Of a stretch of DNA of 64,000 nucleotides, positions 10,841-21,868 are shown piece by piece (position 1 is the first letter of the stretch; each line of letters opens with the position of its first letter). The notes beneath the pieces are model-generated. The model saw only the letters and a program-made list of their open reading frames with translations, made no database searches and was not told the origin of the DNA. The DNA is from Artocarpus heterophyllus (taxonomy: Eukaryota; Streptophyta; Magnoliopsida; Rosales; Moraceae), in NCBI GenBank assembly GCA_025403435.1, contig CM046353.1, positions 23,308,714-23,372,713 of the forward strand, given 5' to 3'. Both the position numbers and the translations under genes were made by a program.

Positions 10841-12814
10841 TGTTGGAAACAAAGTGCGCAGCGGAATTTTAAAAATTTTTCGTCAGAGTAATTTCTAAAA
10901 CACAAGTTTGACATGTTATATGTATAAATTAGACAGATCTTACTAACCTTAGTGTGCCGAAGAACCTCTACAACCAGTGTAGAGAAGTAACATTCCAGAA
11001 GAGCCTCAACCAACTGGTCTTCTTTGCTATTCTCTATCCACAACCGGAGTGAGTGTGGGCTCACACATACAGCTCTTCCACCGGTGACTCTCCTTCCAAC
11101 CAATAGAGAGAACCCAAAGCTGGTGTTCGTGATTTGTGAACAAAAGCTCTCAGGGAGTTTTTCAGATGCTCACTAGAAGAGTATCACTCTTAATCTCTCA
11201 ATTGATCTAAGTAAATCCTGAGACTCACTCCCTTAATATAGCCATTGGTCCTAGGGTCAGTCCTTATCAGATTAGGTCTCAAAAACTCGAAACAGAATCA
11301 AGTTCGGATCAATATCTGATAAGATCTACATGAAAATGCGTAATCCTTTTTCTCGCTAGTCGGTAGGCCGAACATCCTGATCGGCAGGCCGAACATGCTC
11401 CATCGGCAGGCCGAACTCCCGAGAAAAAAAAGCTCCGCGAATCTTTTATTTTCCACCCGAGATTCTAAAGGGTAAAGTCTTAGTTTTGATTCAAATAACC
11501 CAATAGAAAAGATATCTGATCAAAACAAACTTTATCAAGATAATCTCTAAGAAAATAAATCAATTCACAATAATTCTACAAGTTTATCTTGGTCTAATTT
11601 ATCCAAAATTAAATCAACCGATAAACAAACAAGAATTATCCGATCCCAATAATTCAACCGATAAACAGACATGAATTATTTGATTCTTACAAATTTTAAA
11701 CCAATTTGATAATTTTGACATAAGTCACCAATTATTGGAAAAGCATGCCGTGTCGTTACAGGATTTTGTGAGCTAGCAAAGGGGACCAAAATGGACCTAT
11801 AAAGTTCAAGCTCATGATAATTATAAAACCCAATATTCCAGATATACATTTCACAATTATCAACTCCAACGCTACTCCACTAAAAGCTTGGAGCTGCACT
11901 CTCGAACTTTATAGAATTACGAAGCTCGTGTAGCTAAGTCTCCATGACATATCAAAGTGTATCGTATCCCCATATGAAAACCCATAATCGGCTTAAGGAC
12001 AAGTTCTGTCTTAACTTCTCGATTATTTTTATCTTACGTTCCATTGTCTCACCATTAGAAAACTTACCATCCAAAGATAGTATACCATTCAGTTACACCT
12101 ATGTATCCAAATGGTTGAGCGCTCTAGTTTTCCAATTACAGGACAACGCATATAAGAGGATATCATTACTCCTAAAGAGGAACTATGGATTCCATATCTA
12201 TGAATAACAAGTCTACGCTATCAAGAGTCATGCCTCCAACGTACCGGCATGCATACCACTATTGAGGTGTGGAAGTCACCCATTGGTACATCAAAAGACA
12301 CAAGTCGAGACAACGGGCCCACTATTCATCTCAGGAATAAGATACAATACAAATGATTGTTTAACGTGAATCAATTTGCCAAGACAGAATTATTAATCTA
12401 AATCAATTCACTTTATGTCCTGATCCAACACATCGTCACCTATGACAACGTGCCAATGTTTCTATTCACGGAGTCCAACTCCGATGGCCAAGACAAACCA
12501 TCTCCCAAAGGGATATAGACAACATAATAATCTTTACATGAATAAAGCGCCCAACTTTATTCCCTCGATTGCGGATCATATGTTTTAGACCGTTACCTTA
12601 AGAACCGTGTCTTCCGCATAATCATCCCATCATATGCCCAATTCTTAAGGTTTAGACTGACAGTCTCATACTACTGTTTGCGTATCATACATTCAACGAA
12701 TATGAACGTAAAGAGGACAAGATTTGGTATATATAAATGAATAAATTATTTATTGATAAAAATGTCTTCAAAAACGTATTACATTTTTACTCCTTAGGGC
12801 ATACATGTCTAACA
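10841..12814 (-). mobile_element. Copia family 1 5' LTR (copy B, 1974 bp)
   Basis: It begins TGTTGGAAACAAAGTGCGCA and ends CATACATGTCTAACA, the same length and termini as the solo LTR at 422-2396. It has palindromic units around 11355-11415 and a TATA-like region near 11235. An 87-codon antisense frame lies at 11944-12207, as in two other copies. The flanking sequence ATAAG on the right has no partner on the left because the other end of the element is deleted. Confidence 0.92.
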
Positions 12815-13373
12815 ATAAGTTTTATTATTTCAGTGGATTTTCTCATTTTAGACACTCAAACTGAGGTGGATATAGAATCAAAAATTCTTATCATCCTCAG
12901 AAGACCTTTCTTAGCTACGGCTAATGCTCTCATCAATTGTCGAAATGGTCTCATGAAAATCTCTTTTGGAAATATGACTCTTGAAGTGAATGTTTTCCAT
13001 GTTGGGAAGCAATTTCAAAGCAATAATGAGTGTTCTTACACTGAAATCATTGATGAAGCTGTTCATGAAGAATTTCAAAAGCGAACCGATGTGCTTGAAA
13101 AAATCTTCCAAAGTCCTGATATTGAAAATCCTGATCCCATTTCTGATATTCCTTAACATTCACTGGACAAAGAAACAAAGTTTTGGCAACCACATTTTGA
13201 AAAGCTATTCCCAAAAGGAGAAAAGCCAAAACCATCCACTGAAGAAATTCCCAAAGTTAAGTTAGCCCAACTTCCTAAAGGACTAAAACATGCATTCTTA
13301 GGAGCTGATGAATCTTTTCCTGTTATCATTTCATCCAAACTCGATGAATCACAAGAGCGACGGTTAATTAACA
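12815..13373 (+). pseudogene. Athila-like gag-pol, protease-end and RT-proximal linker
   Basis: The frame reads DFLILDTQTEVDIESKILII and LRRPFLATANALINCRNGLM, the region just C-terminal of the aspartic protease core in Athila-type polyproteins (ILGRPFLATxxALID). The DTG/DSG active site should lie to the left and is lost. After a stop at 13154 the same frame continues with LPKGLKHAFLGADESFPVII, the standard lead-in to RT, until a stop near 13381; from 13374 the RT frame takes over after a one-base shift. Confidence 0.8.
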
Positions 13374-14687
13374 TTGTTGCGTGATCATAAAAATGCATTG
13401 GGTTGGACAATAGCTGATATCAAGGGTATTAGTCCCTTGATTTGCTCCCATCATATTCAATTGGAAGAAGGTGTTAATCCAAAAAGAGATCCCCAAAGAA
13501 GACTGAACCCAATAATGAAAGAAGTTGTGAGGAATGAAGTTTTAAAACTGTTAAACGCTGGTATCATTTACCCCATTGCAAACAGTAAATGGGTCAATCT
13601 AACTCAAGTTGTTCCTAAGAAATCTGGTGTAACTATGATAAAGAATGAAAAAGGATATTTTGTCCCTACAAGAGTTGTCACTGGATGGCGAATGTGCATT
13701 GATTATCGAAAATTAAATGCCGCCACTCAAAAAGACCATTTTCCACTCCCATTCATCGATCAAATCTTAGAACATGTAGCTAGTCATCCTTTCTATTGCT
13801 TTCTAGATGGATATTTAGGATATTATCATATAAAGATAGCATTAGAAGATCAGAAAAAGACCACATTTACATATCCTTTTGGTACTTTTGCTTTCCGACA
13901 AATGTCATTCGGACTTTGTAATGCTCCAGCTATATTTCAAAGATGCATGATGAGCATTTTTAGTAACATGGTTGAGAAGATTATGGAAGTTTTCATGGAT
14001 GATTTAACTATTTTTGGTAATTCATTTGATACTTGTCTGTTTAACTTGGAAGCTGTTTTGAAAAGATGTGAAGAAAAAGGCCTTGTGTTAAATTGGGGAA
14101 AATTCCATTTTATGGTTCCATCTGGCATAGTTCTTGGACACATTGTCTCTGAAAGAGGAATTGAAGTTGATCCAGCTAAGATTGAGCTTATTTCAAACTT
14201 GGCCACTCCAAAGACTGTTAGAGATGTTCGATCTTTTCTTGGACACGCTGGATTTTATAGGAGGTTCATTCAAAATTTTTCAACCATATCAAGACCATTG
14301 TGTAATCTCCTATTGAAAGATGTTGTGTTTGAATGGACAAAAGAATATGAAGAATCTTTCCAAGCACTGATATCTAAGTTAACTTTTGCACCTATCATGC
14401 AATCCCCTGATTGGAGTTTACCATTTGAAGTCATGTGTGATGCAAGCAATTACACTGTAGGAGCCGTCTTAGGTCAACGAAGGGAAGGAAAACCTTTTGT
14501 AGTGTACTATGCTAGCAAAACCTTGAACAATGCTCAAATAAATTACTCAACCACTGAAAAGGAATTACTTGTTGTAGTATTTGCACTTGATAAGTTTCGT
14601 TCATACCTAATCGGTTCACCTATCACTGTTTTCACTGATCATTCTGCCCTTAAGTATCTCTTTTCTAAAAAGGATGCTAAAGCCTGA
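13374..14687 (+). pseudogene. Athila-like reverse transcriptase and RNase H
   Basis: 437 open codons. RT blocks: HHIQLEEGVNPKRDPQRRLN, RMCIDYRKLNAATQKDHFPL, FCFLDGYLGYYHIKIA-type fold with the first Asp, FRQMSFGLCNAPAIFQRCM and the catalytic FMDDLTIFG. The family usually has GYSGY where this reads GYLGY. RNase H begins around CDASNYTVGAVLGQR, then KTLNNAQINYSTTEKELLVV (Glu) and FTDHSALKYLFSKKDAKA. It ends at TGA 14685-14687 where the family has Arg (KPRLIRWIL). The catalytic Asp pair is intact. The next stretch continues in the same frame, so this is a nonsense mutation rather than a natural end. Confidence 0.92.
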
Positions 14688-15596
14688 TTTATTAGGTGGA
14701 TCCTTCTTCTGCAAGAGTTTGATTTGACTATCAAAGACAAGAAAGGAGTTGAGAACGTGGTAGCTGACCACTTATCTCGTTTAGAAGTCAATGATTCTGT
14801 CGATGGTTCACCAATTCATGATGAATTTCCTGATGAACATCTGTTCTCTATTACCAAGTTACCTTGGTATGCACACATTGTCAATTATTTGGCAACTGGA
14901 GAAATTCCATCTGCTTGGAGTTTGCAAGACAAAAGAAAGTTTTTGATTGAAGTGCGTAACTTTTACTGGGATGATCCGTACCTTTTCAAATACTATCGTG
15001 ATCAAATCATGAGACGTTGCATTCTTGAAGATGAAGTGAATAGTGTCTTAAAATTTTGTCACACTGATGCATGTGGTGGTCATTTTTCTACGAAGAAAAC
15101 TGCTACAAAGATCCTCCAATGTGGTCTTTATTGGCCCACTTTGTTCAAAGATACTTATCATTATTGTCGTTCCTGTGAAAATTGTCAAAAGTTAGGTACT
15201 CTGTCTCGTCGTCATATGATGCCTCTAAACCCGATTATAGCAATTGAAATATTTGATTGCTGGAGAATAGACTTTATGGGACCTTTTTCACCTTCTTCTG
15301 GGTACCTATGCATCCTTCTTGCTGTGGAATATGTTTCAAAATGGGTTGAAGCCGTTGCATGCCGTACTAATGATAATACAACTGTTATAAAGTTCTTGAA
15401 AGAAAACGTGTTATCTAGGTATGGTACGCCACGTGCTATAATCAGTGATCAAGGCACACATTTTTACAACCGTTCTTTTGAAGCTTTGATGCAAAAGTAC
15501 GGTGTAATTCATAAAATTTCGACTGCCTATCATCCACAGACAAATGGACAAGCTAAGTTAGAAAATAGAGAGATCAAACAAATTTTGGAAAAATAG
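14688..15596 (+). pseudogene. Athila-like RNase H tail and integrase (zinc finger and core)
   Basis: It is in the same frame as the RT part. It starts with IRWILLLQEFDLTIKDKKG and VENVVADHLSRLE, the RNase H end. Then comes the integrase HHCC finger (CHTDACGGHFSTKKT...YCRSCENCQKLG), then the core with DFMGPF, ISDQGTHFYNRSF and HPQTNGQAKLENREIKQ. The family wording is NGQAEVSNREIK, so the catalytic Glu region is changed (AKLENRE); the first two Asp are present. The stop at 15594-15596 comes from a one-base loss (family ILEKTVNPxRKDW). Confidence 0.9.
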
Positions 15597-16225
15597 TGAA
15601 TCCTGATCGAAAAGATTGGTCCTCACGTCTTCAAGATGCACTTTGGGCATTTCGCACAGCTTACAAAGCTCCTTTAGGAATGTCTCCCTATAGGCTCGTC
15701 TTTGGAAAAGACTGTCATTTACCTGTAAAACTTGAACATAAAGCTTATTGGGCTATTAAAGCTCTCAACTTTGATCTTAGTGCTGCAGGTATTGAACGGA
15801 AGCTTCAACTCTCTGAACTTGAGGAATTAAGGAATGATGCTTACGACAATTCACGGATTTACAAAGCAAAAATGAAAGCATTTTATGATAAACATATTCT
15901 GAGAAAGAACTTTGAGCCAAATCAACGGGTTCATCTTTATGAATCTCGTCTTCACCTTCATCCTGGTAAGTTAAAATCACGATGGACAGGTCCATATATT
16001 GTGAAACAGGTTTTCCCTAATGGTGTTGTTGAAATTGAAGATCCATCCGATGGAAGGATACTCAAAGTAAATGGCCAGAGATTGAAAAGCTACATAGAAC
16101 GGATAACTGAACCCGAAGAAGTCATTCTTATGGCTCCAGTTTATCAACCCTGTGTAGTTTTTTATTTATTCTCTTTTAAATATTTTTTTTTGTTGTTTGT
16201 TTTCTTATTTTGTTTTTCATATTAA
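15596..16225 (+). pseudogene. Athila-like integrase C-terminal part
   Basis: 209 codons in a frame shifted by one base from the core. It begins NPDRKDWSSRLQDALWAFRT and continues GMSPYRLVFGKDCHLPVKLE and HKAYWAIKALNFDL. The C-terminal segment LKSRWTGPYIVKQVFPNGVVE ends at RLKSYIERI. It resembles the GPY/F module. The first 'codon' GTG is not a real start; this is internal polyprotein sequence. The last ~25 residues (phenylalanine-rich) are read-through of non-coding AT-rich DNA. Confidence 0.9.
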
Positions 16226-17638
16226 AAAAAAACTTTGAAAATTGAAAATAAATCTCAAAATTAATTCTTGCAGAATAGCTAAGATTAAGGAGGCTATAAT
16301 CAATTGTGATTAGTAAATACTTTATATTTGCGGCCTCTTGAGACGAATTCTAAAGAATTTGTGTAAAAATATGATTTTTGACTTTCGAAACAAAAAAAAT
16401 AAAGTCTAGGGAATCTGACTTTAAAAGACCCAATTTGTAATATGTTGTTGTGTGTTTTGTTAGTTTTTAGTTTGTTAAGTTTACCATAGATCATCTCTAC
16501 AACTGTACTGATTCAGGTAATATTTTTGCTGCTCTCACTATTCTTTTATACATTTAGGATAATGTACATTCTAAGTTGGGGGGAGAGGGTTGTGCTTAAA
16601 AATTGTGCTCCAATGTTGTGCTGTGCCAAAAAATTTCGATTTTGCCCAAATTTTTTTATTTTGCTCCAGATTCTTGTACATTTTTCATTTTTGTGTGTTA
16701 ATTTTTTTGGTCATAAAATTAAAAGAAAATTTAAAAAAATGTCTTGTAAATATTAGTTTCTTAATAATTAATGTCTTATTATTTTGTTTTGATTTTGAAT
16801 TTCATATTAATGTTATATCATTTTTCTATTCTTTGAATTATCTAATTTTATGCACTCTCAAAACTTTAGTTTTATTTAACATTTTTATGTGTTTATTTTT
16901 CAAAGTGTTTGTAAGCCATTCTTTTCACACACACACTGTAATGTTTAATTGTGGTGGTAAGTCAAAGCTATGAATATTTGAGTTTTGTTATTTTGTGAAG
17001 ATGAACAAATGAAGGCAACAATATTTTCAAAATTAATAAACTAATTAAAATAAAAAAAAAGAAGAAAAAAAAGAATAAAAAAATAAATTGTAAATAAATA
17101 AAGTGTGTAATTATATAAATTAATGAATAAATTTGGATAAGTTTGGTTTTGTAGCCTCTTTAACTCGAGTAAGTAAGTTCTAAGGGGTGTTTCAACATCT
17201 AGTACCTTAGACCAACTGGTCTAAGAGTGACTAACCCAAAGCTCGTTAAATGGGTTATGGAGAAAGCTTAAGGGAACTAAGCATTACACTATCCATAATT
17301 ATAAAGTCTGTAAATATTTCTATGTTCCTACTCTTTAATTGTTCCAAATCAACAATTTGAAGTGTTGCTGCCTACAAGAGTGAATTAAAGCAAAATATCA
17401 AAATAATTTTATTCTTAGTTTTGAAACTTCATAATTATTCATTATCCCTTTCTGCACTAAGTCTGGTTTGTATACATTTTGTTAAATAGCATATAAATTG
17501 TTCAAATAAAATTTTGGTTTTGTTAGTCTATTTAGTTAGATTACTCAAATTATAGTTAAATGATTTTTCATTGTATAGATATTTAATAATTCATTTCAAA
17601 ATTTTATCGCTTTAATTGCTAGGGACTTGCAATAAGCT
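16226..17638 (+). other. Athila-like 3' region, no gene
   Basis: AT-rich non-coding sequence between integrase and 3' LTR. Athila elements often carry an env-like frame here, but I see no supported coding frame: the open stretches at 16526-16973 are low-complexity F/L/C-rich. A purine run AAGTTGGGGGGAGAGGG at 16573-16589 resembles a second polypurine tract about 1 kb before the LTR. Confidence 0.65.
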
Positions 17639-17650
17639 GGTTGGGGGGTG
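17639..17650 (+). promoter_or_regulatory. Polypurine tract of Athila-like element
   Basis: GGTTGGGGGGTG lies directly before the LTR start TGATGAGACTG at 17651. A G-rich tract in this position resists RNase H and primes plus-strand synthesis. Confidence 0.8.
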
Positions 17651-19736
17651 TGATGAGACTGTAAAAGTGTACATTTTCTAAGGCTTAAATCATTTATTTA
17701 TGCTTTTATTTCTCATTAAATCCTCAATTAATAGCAATTTTGTATTAAATAATGTTTTTGTGTCTTAGTATGTAAATATGTTTAAAAATGTGTTTTTAGT
17801 GTGTTTTTATGTTTAATAGAATTTTTAGTAATTTTTAGAGTCATTTCGTTGTGTTAAATAAGTATCTAGTCTGTAAATAGTCAAAACCATAAAAGTAATG
17901 TGGTTATTTTATTTTGAGTTTTAGAGTGTTTGATAGTGTGTTTTAAGTTGGTAAATATGTTTTATTATATTTTTAGTAATTTTTAAAAATATTTCCAAGT
18001 CATAAAAATTATATATGTGCTAAACTGTAAGGGACTGTAAATTTTAGGAGTTTTTATTTATTTTTGTGTGTTTTAATATAAAATAAATATTTTAAATATT
18101 TTTGTAAATATTATGTTTGTAAAATAATTAATTTTAGTATGTTTGTGAATTTTAGATTTAAAATCTGGAGGAAAAACGGAGCAAAACGACACCAAAACGA
18201 ACAAAATCGGATATCAAATGCATCGAAAAGATAAAGAAAATTTAAAATTCATCTAGGTGGACACATGGCATAATTGTAACCATCGAATGCATTGCCAATT
18301 CAATCGTGACTGTTGGATGTCTGCGCACGTCACGCCACGCGTCAGCCGCGCAGCATGTGTCAGCGCTGACGGGTGTCAATGGGGCCCGCGAATCTCAGGC
18401 TGTCTAATCGGGTGCTGCAGTTTCACATGTAACCGTTCTCTCGACCATTGGATTGGATTACCAAGACTGATCTGACGGTTTTGTCTCTTGGTCCCACTGG
18501 TCCCATCCGGACCCATTTTCGCGCGTGTCTCTAGACCGTCGGATCATGTCTTCAAAGGCCTAGATCGTCCCATTGCCGTGCTCCCAGCTGCCGAGAAGTA
18601 GATAATCTCAGCAAGATTCTCACGCATTGATGAATGCCCAGCGCGAAGAAAAAGAGAGGGAAATTTGGATATTATGATCCGTTTTTCAACGCTTGAATAG
18701 TGTAAATAATTGAAAGAATCTCTCAATAGTAATTCTCAAGGCCTATAAACTACCGAGGCATTTGCCTCAGTTCAGCATCCCTTCGGGCCTTTGGTCCTCT
18801 TTCCCTTTCTTTTCCTTTCTGTTGAGTTAGACTCAGCAGTATCTTCTTAGATAATAAAATAATGCTTAAATTAGTGTAAAGAGTCTGGTGAGGCAGAAAG
18901 ATGATCTTGTATGTACAGTATTTTGGTATGGATTTTGACTCTATATTTGTGTGGTAATGCTTATATTTTTGGAATAAATTATATCTTTTTGTTTTCAATA
19001 ATTATTGTTAATGTTGTTATGCTACCAATTTGTACATAAATTCAGTCATGCTTTCTTTATGTAATTTAATTGTGTTGCATAGTTAATATTAATAATAATG
19101 AAATGATGCTTAATTTTATGGAATGTCTTTTACTATAGTATGACTTGTTATATTGTCGATTCTAGATATTTCATAAGACGAAGTGTAGCCGGAGTGAATG
19201 TAAAAATTTATTCCACTAAAATATATTAACTTTGATTCGTTATTATCTTTTCTATCCTATAATTATGTTAATTATAATTGAGTGATAGCTGTTATAATTT
19301 TCATAATTAGTGAACCAATAATTATTTTGCTAGTTTTTATAGGAAGACCCTTACTTCATTATGGCTTGCTATATTGTCGATTTAGGTTGACCTATATAAT
19401 TAGTAAAATGTGCTTGCAATTAATGAGATAAGATATAATAAATCAAATGCTTTAGATAATTATTAATTAGAGTTAAAATTCCATATCAATTGCAAAACAT
19501 ACAAGGAATTCTCAAAGCTTCATCATTTTAATTTTATGCTTTAAATTTTGAATTAAATAAAATAAAAACCACAAAAATATTTATCTCATTTTACACTTTG
19601 ATTTGAAAAAGTGCTTGCCTTTTTGAATATTTATTTTTATCAATTTGTCAAGGTACAAATTTTCACATCCCTGTAGATACGAAAACTTTTCTATACTACA
19701 AACGTCTGCTGTTTAAAAAGATAAATATTTTGGGCA
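17651..19736 (+). mobile_element. Athila-like 3' LTR (~2.09 kb)
   Basis: It starts TGATGAGACTG after the polypurine tract. A GC-richer block at about 18255-18620 contains repeated CGTCGGATC/CCATTGGATT-like words, followed by a TATA-like CTATAAAC at 18743-18750, which fits a U3 promoter. The tail has the wording CACATCCCTGTAGATACG, seen near LTR ends of this class. I place the end at GGGCA (19736) because Copia RNase H coding sequence starts right after; the exact end is uncertain, as there is no 5' LTR for comparison. Confidence 0.7.
18743..18750 (+). promoter_or_regulatory. TATA-like box in Athila-like LTR
   Basis: CTATAAAC sits at the downstream edge of the only GC-rich block in this LTR, in a position suitable for U3-driven transcription. 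No transcript data. Confidence 0.4.
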
Positions 19737-20105
19737 TTACCAAGGCTGAATATGGGGCGGCTAGTGATACTTCGAAAGAAACTGTGTGGCTCTATAAGTG
19801 CTTTGGGGATCTTGAGGTAGTTCCTGGTATGGATAAGGCGGTATCGCTATATTGTCACAACTCTATAGTGATGGCTAATGCTAAGAACCAATATTTCACA
19901 AGAAGAGTAAGCATATTCATTGGAAGTATCATGTGATAAAGGACTTCATTGAGGCTAGGCATGTTGCAGTATACAAGATCACATCTAAGGATAATTTAGT
20001 TGATCTTTTCATGACGACACTAACTACGAGAGTTTTCAAGAAGCATGTAAAGGCTATGGGGATGTGAGATATGTCATATTTGCTTATTTAGTGCAAATAG
20101 GAGAT
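19737..20105 (+). pseudogene. Copia RNase H C-terminal fragment (copy C)
   Basis: The frame ITKAEYGAASDTSKETVWLY matches EAKYVAASDASKKAVWLRKF at 59431 in the full-length Copia. It continues FGDLEVVPGMDKAVSLYCHN, then shifts frame at about 19905 and reads YHVIKDFIEARHVAVYKITS and KDNLVDLFMTTLT before stops. It ends at the LTR at 20106 with GCAAATAGGAGATTG as the likely polypurine end. The upstream part of the element is missing, replaced by the Athila-like LTR. Confidence 0.85.
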
Positions 20106-21868
20106 TGTTAGACATAGTGCCCTAAAGAGTAAAATGTTGTAATAAGTTTTTGGAGACATTTTATCAATAAAGAGTTAATTTATTATTCATATACCAAATG
20201 TTGTCCTCTTTATGTTCATTTCTATTGAATGTATAATAAGCAAACAAAAGTTTGAAACTATCGGACTAAACCTTTAAGAATCATGCATATGATGGATAGA
20301 TTATGCGAAAAACATGAATCTTAAAGGTGATGGTATAAATCACAAGATCCACAATCAAGGAAATAAAGTTGGGTGCTTTATTCATGCTAAGATTACTATG
20401 TTGTCTATATACCTAACGGGAGATGGCTTGTCTTGTTCATCAGAGTAGGACTCTATAATTAGAAACATTGGTGCATTGTCATAGGTGACGATGTATTGAA
20501 TCAAGACAAACAGTTAAATTGATGTGGTTAATAATTTTGTTTTTTCAAATCAATTCACTTTAGACAATCATACATGTTGTGTTTTAATCCTGAAATGACT
20601 AATGGGCTCATATTATTAACTTATGTCTTTTGATGTACCAACAGGTGACATTCTAATTTAATATGGTACGTATATCAGTATGTTGGAGATTCATTATTCA
20701 TAGATATGGAATCCGTAGCTCTTTCTGTAGAGTTAATGGTATTCTTTTATATACATTATCCTATAGTTGGAAGACTGAAACGCTCAGCCTTTTGGATACA
20801 TAGGTGTAACAGCATGGTGTACTATCTATGGATAGTAAGTATTCCAATAGTGTGATAATGGAATGCAAGATAAAAGTAATTGGGAAGGTAAAATAAAATT
20901 TATCCTTAAACCGATTATGAATATCCTATCGAGATGTAACACATTATGTTATGTCATGGACAGTCAGCTCATTGGAGCTTTGTAATTTTATATAGTTCGA
21001 GAGTATAGCTCTAAACTTTTAGTGGAGTAGCGTTAGAGTTGATAATTATAAAATATATATCTAGGATATTATAATTTATAATTATAGAAGCATAATCTAT
21101 ATACGTCCATTGGGCCCCTTTTGTTACCTCATAATAATCCTATAACGATACGGAGTGTTTTTCTTATATATTGGTGACTCATGTTAAATTATTAGATTGG
21201 CTAAAATTTGATAATATTGGATTTAATAATTCATATTATTTTATTTGTTGAGTTAATTTTGTGAATTAATTTAAGATAAACATGTTGAATTATTTGAACA
21301 ATATTTTATTTACTATAGGATTATTTGTATATGATTGTTTTAATCAGATAACTTCTCTATTGAGTTATTTGAATTAAAATTGAGGCTCTGTTTAAGATTC
21401 CCATGTGAAAATAAGATATTATGAGGATTCCAAGTTATCGCAAGGTCAGCAGGTAAGCCGATGGAGTAATTTTGGCATGCCTATCACCTAGATCAATATG
21501 CCTAACATGCAATAATCAGTATATGCGCTTTGACGTGTTTTTCAACAAAAGTTGATCCAAACATGAATTTTGAGGCCTAATTTGCTAAGGTTTAGCCACA
21601 AATTTGACCACTATAAATAGGGGTTAAGTTTTCTTAGTTATTCAGATCACTTGATAAGCATAGAGTGTGTGCTCTAGCAAGAGAAACTTTGAAACTCCCT
21701 AAGAGCTATTGTTCAACATCAAGAACTTTAGCTCTAGGTCTTCTCAAGTGGTTGAAAAGAGAGTCACCAGAGGAAAAGCTGTATGGCGTGTAACCATCCA
21801 TACTCCGATCGTGGATAGAGAATAACCAAGAAGACTAGTTAGTTGAGGCTCTTCTGGAACATTCTTCC
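20106..21868 (+). mobile_element. Copia family 1 3' LTR, truncated (copy C)
   Basis: It starts TGTTAGACATAGTGCCC, a family-1 LTR start, right after RNase H. It follows the family sequence through a TATA-like CTATAAATAGGGG near 21612 and the segment GAGGCTCTTCTGGAACATTC, and breaks at about 21868 where the others continue to TTTCCAACA. Degenerate palindromic units are at about 21440-21505. The last ~220 bp are lost. Confidence 0.85.

Larger units (their letters stand above)
6334..12814 (-). mobile_element. Copia family 1, 3'-truncated copy B
   Basis: The minus-strand order is 5' LTR (12814-10841), primer site, leader, gag, zinc knuckle and protease, integrase, and RT up to KQASHSW. It is cut near 6334, so RNase H and the 3' LTR are absent. 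It has the most readable Copia polyprotein in the window, with a 424-codon open integrase stretch. On the right it abuts Athila-type Gypsy coding sequence at 12815 without a target duplication. Lineage by eye is Tork/Angela-like; the clade is uncertain. Confidence 0.9.
12815..19736 (+). mobile_element. Athila-like Gypsy element, 5'-truncated
   Basis: It starts abruptly at the Copia LTR border inside the protease-proximal region, then has RT-RNase H, integrase, about 1.4 kb non-coding sequence, a polypurine tract and a ~2.1-kb 3' LTR. The 5' LTR, primer site and gag are missing. Athila placement rests on RT-region wording such as LGWTIADIKGISP, RVVTGWRMCIDYRKLN and EVFMDDLTIFGN, and on the long LTR and 3' region. 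On the right it joins Copia RNase H at about 19737. The truncation at 12815 removes the chance to check a target duplication. Confidence 0.8.

Noticed and set aside
16526..16973. Possible env-like gene in the Athila-like 3' region
   Set aside because: F/L/C-rich frames in AT-rich DNA with no signal peptide-plus-anchor layout, no basic cleavage site and no family wording.
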